Shown in pieces: positions 21,771 through 31,138 of a stretch of 64,000 nucleotides of DNA. The translations under genes were made by a program, and so were the position numbers. How positions within the stretch are numbered: position 1 is the first letter of the stretch; every line of letters begins with the position of its first letter. The notes below the pieces were generated by a model. The model saw nothing but the letters and a program-made list of their open reading frames with translations, ran no database searches and was not told where the DNA came from. Origin of the DNA: Rhizobacter koreensis (GTDB lineage Bacteria; Pseudomonadota; Gammaproteobacteria; Burkholderiales; Burkholderiaceae_C); NCBI RefSeq assembly GCF_013366375.1, contig NZ_JABWMJ010000005.1, forward strand, positions 186,001 to 250,000, in the 5' to 3' direction.

Positions 21771-22729
21771 CGCGCGATCGCTCGGCCGATCAGGTCGTAG
21801 GCCTCGACGATCTCCTTCTGGAACGTCGGCCCGTCGGCGTAGTCCTCGGTGAGGCCGGACTTGGCGACGAACTCCTTCCACTCGGGCGTCTGCATCGCCT
21901 TGCGGAACGCGTCGTGCAGGTATTGACGCACCGGCTGCGGCAGCCCCACCGGCGCCATCAAGCCCTTCATGTTGTCGAGCGCGACCGGGATGCCGATCTC
22001 GGTCATGGTCGGCACGTTCGGCAGCGCCGGCAGGCGGCTGCGCGAGAACAGCGCCAGCGGCCGGATGCGCCCGGCATCGACCATCGGCTTCATCTCCTCG
22101 TAGGCGCCGAACGCGCCGTCGACCTGGCCGCCCAGGAGCCCGTTCATCGAGTCGGCCGCGCCCTTGTACGGCACGTGCAGGAGCTTGATGCCGGCGAGCT
22201 TTTCCCAGACGACGCCGGTAGCGTGGAAGATGCCGCCTTCGCCGGTGGAGGCGTACGACACCTTCTCGGGTGCCTGCCGCGCCTCGGCGAGCAGCGACTT
22301 CATGTCGGCGAACCTGGAATCGGAGCGCACCGCCAGGATGCTCGGCGCCCGCGAGACCTTGATGATCGTCGTGAACGACTTGCGCGGGTCGTATGGAAGG
22401 TTCTTGAAGTTGCCGACCGCGGTGGTCTCGCTGCCGCCGCCGACGAACAGCGTGTAGCCGTCGGGCTTGGCTTCGGCGGCGGCCTGCGCCGCGATCGCGC
22501 CGGCGGCGCCGGGGCGGTTCACCACGACCACCGGCACCGGGATGATGTTCTTCGCGGCGTTGGACAGGTTGCGCGCGATCAGGTCCGCCGAGCCGCCGGG
22601 CGCGAAGCCGACGAGGATGGTGATGGGCTGCGTCGGCGCCCACGGCTGGGCCCACGCAGGCACCGCGAGCAGGCTCGCCCCCAGCATGCCGAACACGCGG
22701 CGAGTCAGTCGGAAGGTCTTGGACGTCAT
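21767..22729 (-). CDS. Bug-family tripartite tricarboxylate transporter substrate-binding protein
   Basis: A 320-residue periplasmic receptor. Its N-terminus (RLTRRVFGMLGASLLAVPAWA) is a signal peptide with twin-Arg character. The mature part shows the Bug hallmarks: QPITILVGFAPGGSADLIAR, VVVNRPGAAGAIAAQAAAEA, KPDGYTLFVG and FHATGVVWEKLAGIKLLHVP. Bug proteins capture carboxylates for TctAB-type transporters; no TctA/TctB genes are in this window, as is usual in Burkholderiales. A GGAGA ribosome site precedes the ATG. It is the first gene of the operon and is transcribed divergently from its LysR regulator. Confidence 0.92.
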   Translation of the reverse strand: MTSKTFRLTRRVFGMLGASLLAVPAWAQPWAPTQPITILVGFAPGGSADLIARNLSNAAKNIIPVPVVVVNRPGAAGAIAAQAAAEAKPDGYTLFVGGGSETTAVGNFKNLPYDPRKSFTTIIKVSRAPSILAVRSDSRFADMKSLLAEARQAPEKVSYASTGEGGIFHATGVVWEKLAGIKLLHVPYKGAADSMNGLLGGQVDGAFGAYEEMKPMVDAGRIRPLALFSRSRLPALPNVPTMTEIGIPVALDNMKGLMAPVGLPQPVRQYLHDAFRKAMQTPEWKEFVAKSGLTEDYADGPTFQKEIVEAYDLIGRAIAR

Positions 22730-22789
22730 GGTGGTGTGTCTCCTGGGGGCGCATTCTCGCGACGCGGCCGGCGCCGGAAAAGTGATAAA

Positions 22790-22811
22790 AAACGAAGCAC
22801 CAGATTCGCTT
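22790..22811. promoter_or_regulatory. candidate LysR operator between divergent Bug and LysR genes
   Basis: Arms AAACGAA and TTCGCTT (six of seven pair) enclose GCACCAGA. They lie inside a wider inverted repeat CGGAAAA (22775-22781) and TTTTCCG (22810-22816). The site is ten bases before the LysR ATG and within the 91-base divergent region, the usual location of LysR-type operators and autoregulation. Confidence 0.5.
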
Positions 22812-22820
22812 TTCCGAAAC

Positions 22821-23720
22821 ATGACGCTCAAGCAGCTCGAGGCGTTCCACTGGGCTGCCACCGCCGCGAACTTCCTGCTGGCGGCGGAGCGGCTGCACGT
22901 CTCGCAGTCGACGTTGTCCAAGCGCATCGCCGAACTGGAGCTGCAGCTCGGCACGGCGTTGTTCGACCGCAGCGGGCATCGCGCCGTGTTGACCGAGGCC
23001 GGCAAGTCGCTGCTTCCGCACGCGCGCCGCATGCTGGCCTACGTCGACGAGATGCGTTCACTGGTCGGCGACCGCAGCGGGCTGCGCGGGCACTGCCGTT
23101 TCGGCGTCGGCGAGCTCGCGGCACTGACCTGGCTGCCCGACCTGGTGGCGCTGACCCGGACGACCTATCCCGAGCTGGTGCTGGAGGCCGAGGTCGACCT
23201 GGGCGCGACGCTCGAGCAGCGCCTGCAGGCAGGTGAGCTCGACTTCGCCGTGGTGGCGGGCTATTCGTCGCGCAGCGGCATCGCGAGCGAAGCGATCGCC
23301 CAGGTGCGCTTCGCGTGGACGGCCGCTCCGCAGCTGGTGGGTCGGCACCGCCTCATCAGCGCCGATCTCCTGCAGCAGGTCGCGCTGGTCACGATGCCGG
23401 CGGCGGCCGGACCGACCCGCATGCTCGAGGACTGGCTCGCCCGCAACGACCTCGCGGTGAGCCGCCGCATCACCTGCAACAACCTCGCCGCGGTCGCCAG
23501 CCTGATCGCCGCCGGGGTCGGCCTCGGGCTGTTCCCGAACGCATGGCTGCCCCACATGACCGCGCGCGACGCGGTCGTCGAACTGCGGGGCCGGCCTGCG
23601 CTGCCGGCGCTGGAATACACGTTCCAGCGCCGCCGCGACGACAGCCGGCCCCTGCTCGCGCACATGCGCGAGCTCGTCGGCCGGACGGTCGACTTCACCA
23701 AGCCGAGCCCGCTCTGGTAG
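22821..23720 (+). CDS. LysR-family transcriptional regulator
   Basis: A 299-residue regulator. The N-terminal winged helix-turn-helix is clear: TLKQLEAFHWAATAANFLLA, LHVSQSTLSKRIAELE and LFDRSGHRAVLTEAG. The C-terminal effector-binding region follows with GELDFAVVAG and GVGLGLFPNAWL. It is divergent from the Bug/dehydrogenase/oxidase/RraA operon with a 91-base shared control region containing nested inverted repeats, so it most likely activates that operon in response to the imported acid. Confidence 0.92.
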   Translation: MTLKQLEAFHWAATAANFLLAAERLHVSQSTLSKRIAELELQLGTALFDRSGHRAVLTEAGKSLLPHARRMLAYVDEMRSLVGDRSGLRGHCRFGVGELAALTWLPDLVALTRTTYPELVLEAEVDLGATLEQRLQAGELDFAVVAGYSSRSGIASEAIAQVRFAWTAAPQLVGRHRLISADLLQQVALVTMPAAAGPTRMLEDWLARNDLAVSRRITCNNLAAVASLIAAGVGLGLFPNAWLPHMTARDAVVELRGRPALPALEYTFQRRRDDSRPLLAHMRELVGRTVDFTKPSPLW

Positions 23721-24001
23721 GGCACCCGATGCGGGCGCGCGGCCGGTGAGCCGCCTGCGGGAGCACGCTCGTCCGCGCTGCGGTCGCGATCGCGTCGCCT
23801 CCGCGGCGGGCCGTTCCGGTCATGAGCCGGGCGCCGGCGACACGGGCCGCGTCGCTGTGCCGGCGCTCGCCCGTCGCGGCACGGCGCCACATGCGGACGT
23901 GCCGGAGTGCGCGAGCAATTGCGCCGCATTGCTGCCGCTGTTTGGCCGAGCAGCGCCTCGCGATCCGACGCACGATCGGTATTGCGCCACCTTCCGCCGC
24001 C

Positions 24002-25753
24002 ATGCTCCGCTCGTTCCGATCCCAACTCACCGTCGGCTATGCCCTCGGGGTGCTGGGCATCGTGGCGATCCTGTCGGTCGGGCTCAGCTTCCTCGCGTCG
24101 CGCAACGCGTTGCGCAACCAGACGCAGATCCTCGAGACCATGGGGCGCAGCACCGCGACCATGCTCGCCGACGGCATGGCCGAGCGCATGCGCGAGGTCG
24201 AGCTGATGGCGCGCGCCCAGGCGTCGCTGCGACCGTCGCAATGGCGCCTGCTGTTCGAGGATCTGCAGCGCACGCGGCGCCACTTCTCGTGGATTGGTCT
24301 GACCGATGCGCAGGGGCGCGTGGTCGCCGCGAGCCAGGACATGCTGACCGGGCGCACGGTCGCCGAGCGCCCCTGGTTCAAGGCCGCGCTCGCCGGCCCC
24401 TATGCGGGCGACGTCCATCCGGCCAAGCTGCTCGCCGGCATGCTGCCGCGCGCAGCCGACGGCGAGCCGGCGCGCTTCGTCGACTTCGCGGCGCCGCTGC
24501 AGGGTGCCGACGGTGCCCTGTCGGGGGTGCTCGGGGTGCACCTCAACTGGGACTGGGCGCGCGACGTCATCGCGGGCCCGCGCGGCAGCAACACGCCGGT
24601 GAACGGCATCGAGGTGTTCATCCTCGATCGCAGCGGCGAGGCCATCCTGCGCCCGGTCGGCGTTTCCACGTCGTCGCATCCGGTGCCGCTCGCGGCCCTG
24701 CAGCCGGGCGCGGCGACGCTCGTCTGGGACGATGGCGAGTCTTACCTCACGGCCGCGGTGCGTCTTCCGGCGCGCGGGCCGCTCACCGACATGGGCTGGA
24801 CCGTGGTCACGAGACAGTCGCTCGAGACCGCGCTGCAGCCGGCGCATCGCGCACGCGACGCCACCTTGCTGGTCGGTGGCATCTCGGCGCTGCTGGCGTC
24901 GCTGCTCGCCTGGCTGATCGCCGGGCGCATCGCCGAGCCGCTGCGCCACATCGCGGCCGCCGCTCGCAAGCTGCAGGCGGGGCAGCTCGACACGCGCATC
25001 CCGCTGCTGGAGGGCTCGGTGGAGGTGCGCGACCTGTCCGCCGCGCTGCACCAGATGACCGCCACGCTGGTCGAACGCGAGCGCGCGCTGCTGCACGCCA
25101 ACCAGACGCTGGAGCGCCGCGTCGCCGAACGCACCGCCGAGCTCACGCGCGCCAGCGACGCGCTGCGCAGCGCCAATGGCGAGCTCGAGAAGCTCGCGAC
25201 GCGCGACGCGCTGACCGGCCTGCCGAACCGGCGCCGCTGCGACGAGGTGCTGCGCGACGAGATGCTGCGCCACGCGCGCACCGGCCAGCCGCTCGCGGTG
25301 GTGCTGGCCGACGTCGACCGGTTCAAGGCGATCAACGACAACCATGGCCACGCCGCCGGCGACGTGGTGCTGCGCGACGTCGCGACGGCGCTCGCCGGCG
25401 CCTGCCGCGCCACCGACTTCGTGGGCCGCTACGGTGGCGAGGAGTTCCTGGTCGTGATGCCCGAGACCTCGCTCGCGGGCGCGCGCGTCGCGTGCGAGAA
25501 GCTGCGTTCGACCATTGCCGCGATGTCGGGCGCGGTGCCGGTGACCGCAAGCTTCGGGCTCGTCGTTCCCGCCCAGCGCTTCGAATCGCCCGGCGATGCG
25601 CTCGAGGGCGCCGACCAGGCGCTCTATCTGGCCAAGGACCAGGGCCGCAACCGCGTCTGCGTCTACGACGTCCACACCCCGCGGCAGGCGCTCGAAAGCG
25701 GCTTCGGCGCGTTCGACGGCGACGACGTCGAGCAGGAGTCGTCGCTGGCTTGA
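24002..25753 (+). CDS. membrane sensor diguanylate cyclase (dCache-HAMP-GGDEF)
   Basis: A 583-residue protein with a first membrane helix (about residues 9-31), a periplasmic double-Cache sensor (about 40-280), a second helix near 285-305, a HAMP segment (AEPLRHIAAAARKLQAGQLD), a coiled coil and a GGDEF domain. The catalytic GGEEF is at residues 478-482, with the inhibitory RxxD site (RATD) five residues before it, so cyclic di-GMP synthesis with feedback inhibition is expected. The ATG was chosen because it gives the membrane helix directly; a longer in-frame extension to 23822 is Arg/Ala-rich and lacks family features. Ligand of the Cache domain is unknown. Confidence 0.9.
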   Translation: MLRSFRSQLTVGYALGVLGIVAILSVGLSFLASRNALRNQTQILETMGRSTATMLADGMAERMREVELMARAQASLRPSQWRLLFEDLQRTRRHFSWIGLTDAQGRVVAASQDMLTGRTVAERPWFKAALAGPYAGDVHPAKLLAGMLPRAADGEPARFVDFAAPLQGADGALSGVLGVHLNWDWARDVIAGPRGSNTPVNGIEVFILDRSGEAILRPVGVSTSSHPVPLAALQPGAATLVWDDGESYLTAAVRLPARGPLTDMGWTVVTRQSLETALQPAHRARDATLLVGGISALLASLLAWLIAGRIAEPLRHIAAAARKLQAGQLDTRIPLLEGSVEVRDLSAALHQMTATLVERERALLHANQTLERRVAERTAELTRASDALRSANGELEKLATRDALTGLPNRRRCDEVLRDEMLRHARTGQPLAVVLADVDRFKAINDNHGHAAGDVVLRDVATALAGACRATDFVGRYGGEEFLVVMPETSLAGARVACEKLRSTIAAMSGAVPVTASFGLVVPAQRFESPGDALEGADQALYLAKDQGRNRVCVYDVHTPRQALESGFGAFDGDDVEQESSLA

Positions 25754-26042
25754 GGCCTCGAGAGGGCGCTTTGCGGCAGCGGTGCCCGGCGACGGCGACT
25801 CCGGTGAGGAGCAGCGCAGGACGGCGCCCGGAGCGCGTCGCGCGCAGCGGCGTGAGCGCCGCGCATGCAGCGAGTTCTGCGACGCGCGCGCAGGCCGAGC
25901 AGCGGACGGGAGCCGGCCCAGCCGACCGCACCGACATGAGCCCCGCCGGGTACCGCGTGCCGCGCCCCTGCTCCGCCGAGCCCCTCGCAGCGCTGTATAA
26001 CGACCGCGGCTTCGGCCACCCGTCAACCATCAAGGAGATCGC

Positions 26043-26543
26043 ATGGGCAGCGAACGCAAGGGCACGGTCCACTGGGAAGGCCGCGGCAAGGAAGGCAAGG
26101 GCCGCATCGGTACCGAGAGCGGGGCGCTCGCCGACGTGTCGTACGGCTTCGCGACGCGCTTCGAGGACGACAAGCGCGGCACCAACCCGGAGGAGCTGAT
26201 CGCGGCGGCGCACGCGTCGTGCTTCACCATGGCGTTCTCGTTCGCCTGCGACAAGGCCGGCTTCGCGACCGAGTCGGTCGACACCACCGCCTCGGTGCGG
26301 CTCGTCAGCAGGGACGGCGGCTTCGCGATCGACCGCATCACGCTCGAGATGCGAGCCTCGGTGCCGGGTCTCGACGAGGCGAAGTTCCAGGAGATCGCGC
26401 AGGGCGCGAAGGCGGGCTGCCCGGTGTCGAAGGCGCTCGCCGGGGTGCCGGACATCCGGCTGACCGCGACGCTGGTGCAGCGGGGCGGTGAGCGCCTGCG
26501 CAGCCACGTGGATCGGTGCGGATGCAGGTGCCAACGCGCGTGA
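26043..26543 (+). CDS. osmC: OsmC/Ohr family peroxiredoxin
   Basis: A 166-residue protein with the two redox cysteines of the OsmC family, Cys60 in AHASCFTMAFSF and Cys126 in AKAGCPVSKAL. The family reduces organic hydroperoxides. The core ends near residue 146; the last 20 residues (with CGCRC) are an extra tail not typical of OsmC, possibly from loss of the original stop. A strong AAGGAG ribosome site lies just before the ATG. It is a single gene. Confidence 0.9.
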   Translation: MGSERKGTVHWEGRGKEGKGRIGTESGALADVSYGFATRFEDDKRGTNPEELIAAAHASCFTMAFSFACDKAGFATESVDTTASVRLVSRDGGFAIDRITLEMRASVPGLDEAKFQEIAQGAKAGCPVSKALAGVPDIRLTATLVQRGGERLRSHVDRCGCRCQRA

Positions 26544-26624
26544 CCACGTGCGGAATGCGAGCCTCGTGGGAGGTGCGCTCGCTGACCCTCGACACATCGC
26601 ATCGGGGTCGATGGCCATTCCGCA

Positions 26625-27188
26625 TCAGCCCGTGCCCGGCCCGCTGAACGGATAGTCCGCGGCTGCGCGCCACGGACCGTCTTCGTAGTGCCACACCTCG
26701 AGACCGGTCGCCGAAATGTCGGTGGGTTCGAAATGTCGGACCAACTCGGCGTGCAGCGCACGGGCGACGTTCGGCGCGACCTTGTTCTGCACGGTGATGT
26801 GGAGCGGGCCGCGCTTGGCGCGGTCCTGGCGGCCGAGGAGATCGGTCCAGCGGCGAGCGAGTTCGGCGCGCAACCCGTCGGCCTGGGGCGACGCGGGCGC
26901 GTAGGCCACACCGGCGCCGAGAAACAGCACGCGCTCGACGCGCAGGGTGAGGGCGCTGCGGCTCCGCGCAACCTCGGCGGCGTCGGCGAGCACGCGATCG
27001 ATCGCCGCACCGGGCAGGGCGTGGAACAGCGTCACGTGCGCGTCGAGCCAGTTGCGATGCGCCGGAAAGTGCGCGCGCCGCAGCGCGCTGAACTGCGCCG
27101 CGGCCGGCTCTCCGAGTCGAAGCGTGACGATCAGCGGGCGAGGGGGTGCGTCGCGGGCGAGGTCGGGGGGTGCACTCACGCGTTCCAC
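26625..27188 (-). CDS. 2'-5' RNA ligase family (2H phosphoesterase) protein
   Basis: A protein of about 187 residues with the two HxT-type motifs of the 2H phosphoesterase/LigT family: HVTLFHAL and HITVQNKV, about 95 residues apart. Family members hydrolyse or ligate 2',5' or cyclic phosphodiester bonds in RNA or nucleotides. The start is uncertain: GTG codons at 27188 and 27179 and an ATG at 27251 are all in frame, and none has a strong ribosome site. No operon partner. Confidence 0.78.
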   Translation of the reverse strand: MERVSAPPDLARDAPPRPLIVTLRLGEPAAAQFSALRRAHFPAHRNWLDAHVTLFHALPGAAIDRVLADAAEVARSRSALTLRVERVLFLGAGVAYAPASPQADGLRAELARRWTDLLGRQDRAKRGPLHITVQNKVAPNVARALHAELVRHFEPTDISATGLEVWHYEDGPWRAAADYPFSGPGTG

Positions 27189-27441
27189 GATAGCGGGGCC
27201 CGTCAGTTCTGGTGCGATCGGCGCGCGGGGTGAAGCGGCCCGCGCCTGCATCGGCGCTCGATTGCCGTCGGGCGCACCTCGTCACGACACGGCGCGCCGG
27301 CAGCGCTGCCTTTGAATCGGGCCGATCAGGCGGAAGGCGGTGCAGAAGGCGACTACAAGACGGCGCGATCTTGTCCGAGTGCCAGCAGGTGTCAGGGGAT
27401 GCTTCACTGACGGCGTCCCAACGACCTCAGGAGTACGCCCC

Positions 27442-27705
27442 ATGGCTTTCCAGATCGCACGCGTCACGGCCGCTGCCGTTCTCTCGACCGCCGCAGCCTT
27501 TGCGCTCGCCCAGCCGTCCCCGCAGGCGCCCGTGAGCCCGCCGCAGACCCCGAGCACGCCGAGCCCCTCGGGCCCGACCGGTGTCGGCAACCAGGGTCCG
27601 AACGGCGTGGCGAGCGGCAGCGGCAGTCGGGCCACCGCGGCGGGCACCACCACGACGGAACCGCGCCGCACGCGCGTTCGCGCGGCACGCGCCGACCGCG
27701 GCTGA
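27442..27705 (+). CDS. small secreted Pro/Ser/Gly-rich protein
   Basis: An 87-residue protein with a signal peptide (MAFQIARVTAAAVLSTAAAF, cleavage near ALA-QPS). It is followed by a low-complexity mature part rich in Pro, Ser, Gly and Thr and ending in an Arg-rich tail (RRTRVRAARADRG). CAGGAG precedes the ATG by about eight bases, which supports it being translated. No domain is recognised. Likely a small periplasmic, unstructured protein. Confidence 0.6.
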   Translation: MAFQIARVTAAAVLSTAAAFALAQPSPQAPVSPPQTPSTPSPSGPTGVGNQGPNGVASGSGSRATAAGTTTTEPRRTRVRAARADRG

Positions 27706-27775
27706 CGACGGCGCGAACCGCGCGTCGGCCGAACCGCCGGCGCGCGTGCGGTCATGCGGTCGGCTATCGTGCCGC

Positions 27776-29191
27776 ATGGCCGAACCAACCGACCTGTCGA
27801 TCCGCGAAGCCGCGGTGCTGTTGCGCGACGGCAGGCTGTCGCCGGTGGACTACGTCACGGCATGCCTGGCACGCATCGATCGGTACGACCATGCGCTCGA
27901 CGCGTTCATCCGCGTCGACCGTGAGGGCGCGCTGAACGCCGCGCGCGACGCCGAGCGCGAGATCGTGGCTGGCCGCTGGCGCGGCCCCCTGCACGGGGTG
28001 CCCGTCGCCATCAAGGATATCGTCGACGTCGCCGGCCAGGCGACGACGGCGCACTCGCGCGTGCGCATCGATCACGTCGCGACGGCCGATGCGCACGTCG
28101 TCGCGAAGCTGCGCGCCGCCGGCGCCATCGTCATCGGCAAGACCGCGCTGCACGAGTTCGCGACCGGCGGGCCCTCGTTCGACCTGCCGTGGCCGCCGGC
28201 GCGCAACCCGTGGCTGCGCACGCACCATCCGGGCGGGTCGTCGAGCGGCTCGGGCGTCGCCGTGGCGGCGGGCTTCGTGCCGTGCGCGATCGGCACCGAT
28301 ACCGGCGGCTCGGTGCGCCATCCGGCCACGGTCTGCGGCATCACCGGCATGAAGGCGACGTACGGTGTCGTCGGCCGCAGCGGCGCGTTCCCGCTCGCGT
28401 TCTCGCTCGATCACGTCGGGCCGTTGACGCGTGACGTCGCCGACGGCGCGCTGGTTCTGGAGGCCATCAGCGGTCGCGACCCGGCCGATCCGGCGAGCGT
28501 CGATCACGCGGCGCCCGCGTTCGGCGCGGGGCTCAAGGACGGCGTTCGCGGCCTGCGCATCGGCGTACTCGAGGAGTTCGGCGCCGGCGCGAGCGCCGAG
28601 ATCGCGCGGGCGTTCCGGCAGGCGTGCCGCGTCTTCGAGCAGCTCGGCGCCGAACTGGTGCCGATCGGGCTTTCGCCGCTCGACACCTACGTGGGTTGCG
28701 GGCGGCTCATCCTGCAGGCCGAGAGCTACGCGGTTCACGAGCGCTGGCTGCGCACGCGCATCGGCGACTACGGCCAGCGCGGCCGCACGCGACTGCTGCC
28801 CGGTGCGTTCATCAGCGCGGCCGACTACCTCCATGCGCAGCAGATGCGCGGCGCGCTCGCGCGCGAGTTCGCGGCGGCGCTGGCGGGTGTCGACGCCGCG
28901 CTCTGCGTGTCGAGCCTGGAGCTGCCGTGCGCGATCGACGACGAAGCCGAGGTGGACCGCACCTACGACCGCCAGGCGCGCACGCCGTTCAACCTGACCG
29001 GCACGCCGGCGCTCGCGATCCCGATGGGCTTCGCGTCGAGCGGCTTGCCGATGGGCCTGCAGGTGGTCGGCAAGGCGTTCGACGAGTCCATGGTCTATCG
29101 TGTCGCGCACGCCTACGAGGCGGCGACCGACTGGCATCGGCGCCGCCCCGACCTCGATGCCGCGCTCGCCGCGAGCCCGGCGTCTGCCTGA
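27776..29191 (+). CDS. amidase signature family enzyme (AtzE/GatA-like)
   Basis: A 471-residue amidase with the Ser-cisSer-Lys triad: the lysine in HGVPVAIKDIVDVAG, the cis-serine in HHPGGSSSGSGVAVA, and the nucleophilic serine in GTDTGGSVRHPA. Length is normal. It hydrolyses carboxamide bonds in the cytosol. It heads a group in the same direction: a polysaccharide-deacetylase-like hydrolase, a Bug receptor and, as the last gene, a 59-residue protein resembling the AtzG accessory subunit. That context favours a catabolic amidase of the AtzE type over the GatA subunit of tRNA amidotransferase. Substrate unknown. Confidence 0.9.
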   Translation: MAEPTDLSIREAAVLLRDGRLSPVDYVTACLARIDRYDHALDAFIRVDREGALNAARDAEREIVAGRWRGPLHGVPVAIKDIVDVAGQATTAHSRVRIDHVATADAHVVAKLRAAGAIVIGKTALHEFATGGPSFDLPWPPARNPWLRTHHPGGSSSGSGVAVAAGFVPCAIGTDTGGSVRHPATVCGITGMKATYGVVGRSGAFPLAFSLDHVGPLTRDVADGALVLEAISGRDPADPASVDHAAPAFGAGLKDGVRGLRIGVLEEFGAGASAEIARAFRQACRVFEQLGAELVPIGLSPLDTYVGCGRLILQAESYAVHERWLRTRIGDYGQRGRTRLLPGAFISAADYLHAQQMRGALAREFAAALAGVDAALCVSSLELPCAIDDEAEVDRTYDRQARTPFNLTGTPALAIPMGFASSGLPMGLQVVGKAFDESMVYRVAHAYEAATDWHRRRPDLDAALAASPASA

Positions 29192-29207
29192 TCGACCGCG
29201 CCACCCC

Positions 29208-30101
29208 ATGCACCCACGACAACGCATCCCGTACTCGTCGCCGTTCAGCCGGCCGCCGCTCACCACCCACGACGGCACCCGGCTCATCGTCTGGCCCGTC
29301 GTCAACATCGAGGAGTGGGAGATCGAGCGGCCGATGCCGCGCCACGCCTCGCCGCCGCCCGGTGGCGTGACCGGCGCGATCCCCGACATGCCGAACTGGA
29401 CCTGGCACGAGTACGGCATGCGCGTCGGCTTCTGGCGCCTGCTCGACGCGTTCGAGAAGCGCTCGATCAGGCCGACGATCTCGATCAACGCCAAGGTGTG
29501 CGAGACCTGCCCGCCGGTCGCCGAGGCGGCGCGCGATGCCGGCTGGGAGTTCATGGCGCACTGCTGGGTGCAGATGCCGATCCACAAGGTCGAGGATCAG
29601 CCCGCGATGATCGGGCAGTCGCTCGACACGCTGGAGCGCTTCATCGGCCACCGGCCGCGCGGCTGGCTCGGCCCGGGCCGCACGCAGACCCTGGAAACGC
29701 TCGATCACGTCGCCGCCGCCGGCTGCGACTGGTTCGGCGACTGGATCCTGGACGACCAGCCGCTCTGGGTGAGGACCGCGACCAAGCCGCTGGTCTCGAT
29801 TCCGTACACCGTCGAGATCAACGACATCACGGTCATGGTGAGCGGTCAGCACGAGTCCGATGCGCTGCTGCGGCGCGCGAGCGACGCGTTCGAGCGGCTC
29901 TACGAGGAAAGCGCGGAGTCGGTGCGCATCCTCGCGTTCGGCGTGCATCCCTACGTGTCGGGTGTCGCCCACCGCATCGGCTACTTCGAGAAGATGCTCG
30001 ACCTGTTCGCCGGCCGCGAAGGCGTCGCGTTCTGGAGCGGCGACCGCATCTGCGACTGGTTCGTCGGCCAGCAGCCGCTGCCCGGCGCGGCCCGCGCCTG
30101 A
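29208..30101 (+). CDS. polysaccharide deacetylase-fold hydrolase (PuuE/allantoinase-like)
   Basis: A 297-residue protein of the NodB/polysaccharide deacetylase fold, in the PuuE-type group that acts on small cyclic amides. Recognisable pieces are VNIEEWEIERPMPR, YGMRVGFWRLLDAFEKRSIR, TISINAKVCE, MAHCWVQMP and the GWLGPGRTQTLETLDHVA stretch. The metal-binding set looks altered relative to chitin deacetylases (Asn in VNIEEW instead of Asp-Asp), which fits the cofactor-independent or variant PuuE branch. It starts 16 bases after the amidase. A ring-opening or deformylating step feeding the amidase is a reasonable inference. Confidence 0.82.
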   Translation: MHPRQRIPYSSPFSRPPLTTHDGTRLIVWPVVNIEEWEIERPMPRHASPPPGGVTGAIPDMPNWTWHEYGMRVGFWRLLDAFEKRSIRPTISINAKVCETCPPVAEAARDAGWEFMAHCWVQMPIHKVEDQPAMIGQSLDTLERFIGHRPRGWLGPGRTQTLETLDHVAAAGCDWFGDWILDDQPLWVRTATKPLVSIPYTVEINDITVMVSGQHESDALLRRASDAFERLYEESAESVRILAFGVHPYVSGVAHRIGYFEKMLDLFAGREGVAFWSGDRICDWFVGQQPLPGAARA

Positions 30102-30133
30102 AGCCCGGCGCACATGCTCCTGGTTCCACTCAC

Positions 30134-31138
30134 ATGTCCGAGGACTCACGCACCGTGAAAGCGTTCCGCACCTGCCTGACTTACCTTGCCGTTGTCGCCT
30201 CCGCCGTGCTCGCGCTGCCCACCGCGCACGCGCAGTCGTACCCGACGCGCCCGATCACCATGGTCGTACCATTTCCGGCGGGCAGCGCGACCGACACGGT
30301 AGCGAGCCTCATCGGCACCAAGATGTCCGAGCGGCTCGGCCAGACGCTGGTGATGGAGAACGTGCCGGGCGCGAGCGGCACCATCGCCGCCGCCCGGGTC
30401 GCGCGTGCGCCGAACGATGGTTACACGCTGCTGATCCACACCACGATCGCGCTCTCGGCCGCGCTCTACAAGAACCTCAGCTACGACACCGCGACGGCGT
30501 TCGAGCCGATCGGCCTGGTCAACGTCGGCCCGTACGTGCTGGCCGCGAACCCGGCCTACAAGGCGCGTGATGCGAAGGAACTGCTCGCCAGCCTGAAGGC
30601 CGACGCCGCCAACGTGAAGTTCGCCAACGCGGGCGTGGGGACCGGCTCGCACCTGTGCGCGGTCATGCTGTCGCAGACGCTCGGGGTCGAGCCGAATCTG
30701 ATCCCCTACAAGAGCACCAGCCTCGCCCTGCAGGACGTCATCGCCGGTCACTCCGACGTGCTGTGCGACCAGACCACCAACGCCTTTCCGCACCTCGCCG
30801 CCAAGCGAATCAAGGCGTACGCGATCACGTCGCCGCAGCGCAACCCGGCGTTCCCCGACATTCCGACCACACGCGAGGTCGGCATCCCGCAGGTCGACGT
30901 GAGCGTCTGGCACGGTCTCTATGCGCCCAAAGGCACGCCGCAGGCCATCGTCGAGCAGCTCAATGCGGCGCTGCAGGTCGCGCTCGCCGACGCCGAAGTG
31001 CAGAAGCGCTTCACCGGCATGGGCACCGACCTGTTCCCGGCCAACCAGCGCACGCCCGCGGCGCATGCGAGGCATCTCGCGGGCGAGCTCGTGCGCTTTC
31101 GCGAAGTCGTGAACAAGGGCAACTTCCAGCTCGAGTGA
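30134..31138 (+). CDS. Bug-family tripartite tricarboxylate transporter receptor
   Basis: A periplasmic binding protein of up to 334 residues with a signal peptide (FRTCLTYLAVVASAVLALP, cleavage AHA-QSY). Bug hallmarks are YPTRPITMVVPFPAGSATD, VMENVPGASGTIAAARVARA and NDGYTLLIH. An in-frame GTG at 30155 would give a shorter, more typical signal peptide and is a plausible true start. It lies between the deacetylase-like gene and the AtzG-like ORF, presumably as the uptake receptor for the operon's substrate. Its stop overlaps the next start by one base. Confidence 0.9.
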   Translation: MSEDSRTVKAFRTCLTYLAVVASAVLALPTAHAQSYPTRPITMVVPFPAGSATDTVASLIGTKMSERLGQTLVMENVPGASGTIAAARVARAPNDGYTLLIHTTIALSAALYKNLSYDTATAFEPIGLVNVGPYVLAANPAYKARDAKELLASLKADAANVKFANAGVGTGSHLCAVMLSQTLGVEPNLIPYKSTSLALQDVIAGHSDVLCDQTTNAFPHLAAKRIKAYAITSPQRNPAFPDIPTTREVGIPQVDVSVWHGLYAPKGTPQAIVEQLNAALQVALADAEVQKRFTGMGTDLFPANQRTPAAHARHLAGELVRFREVVNKGNFQLE

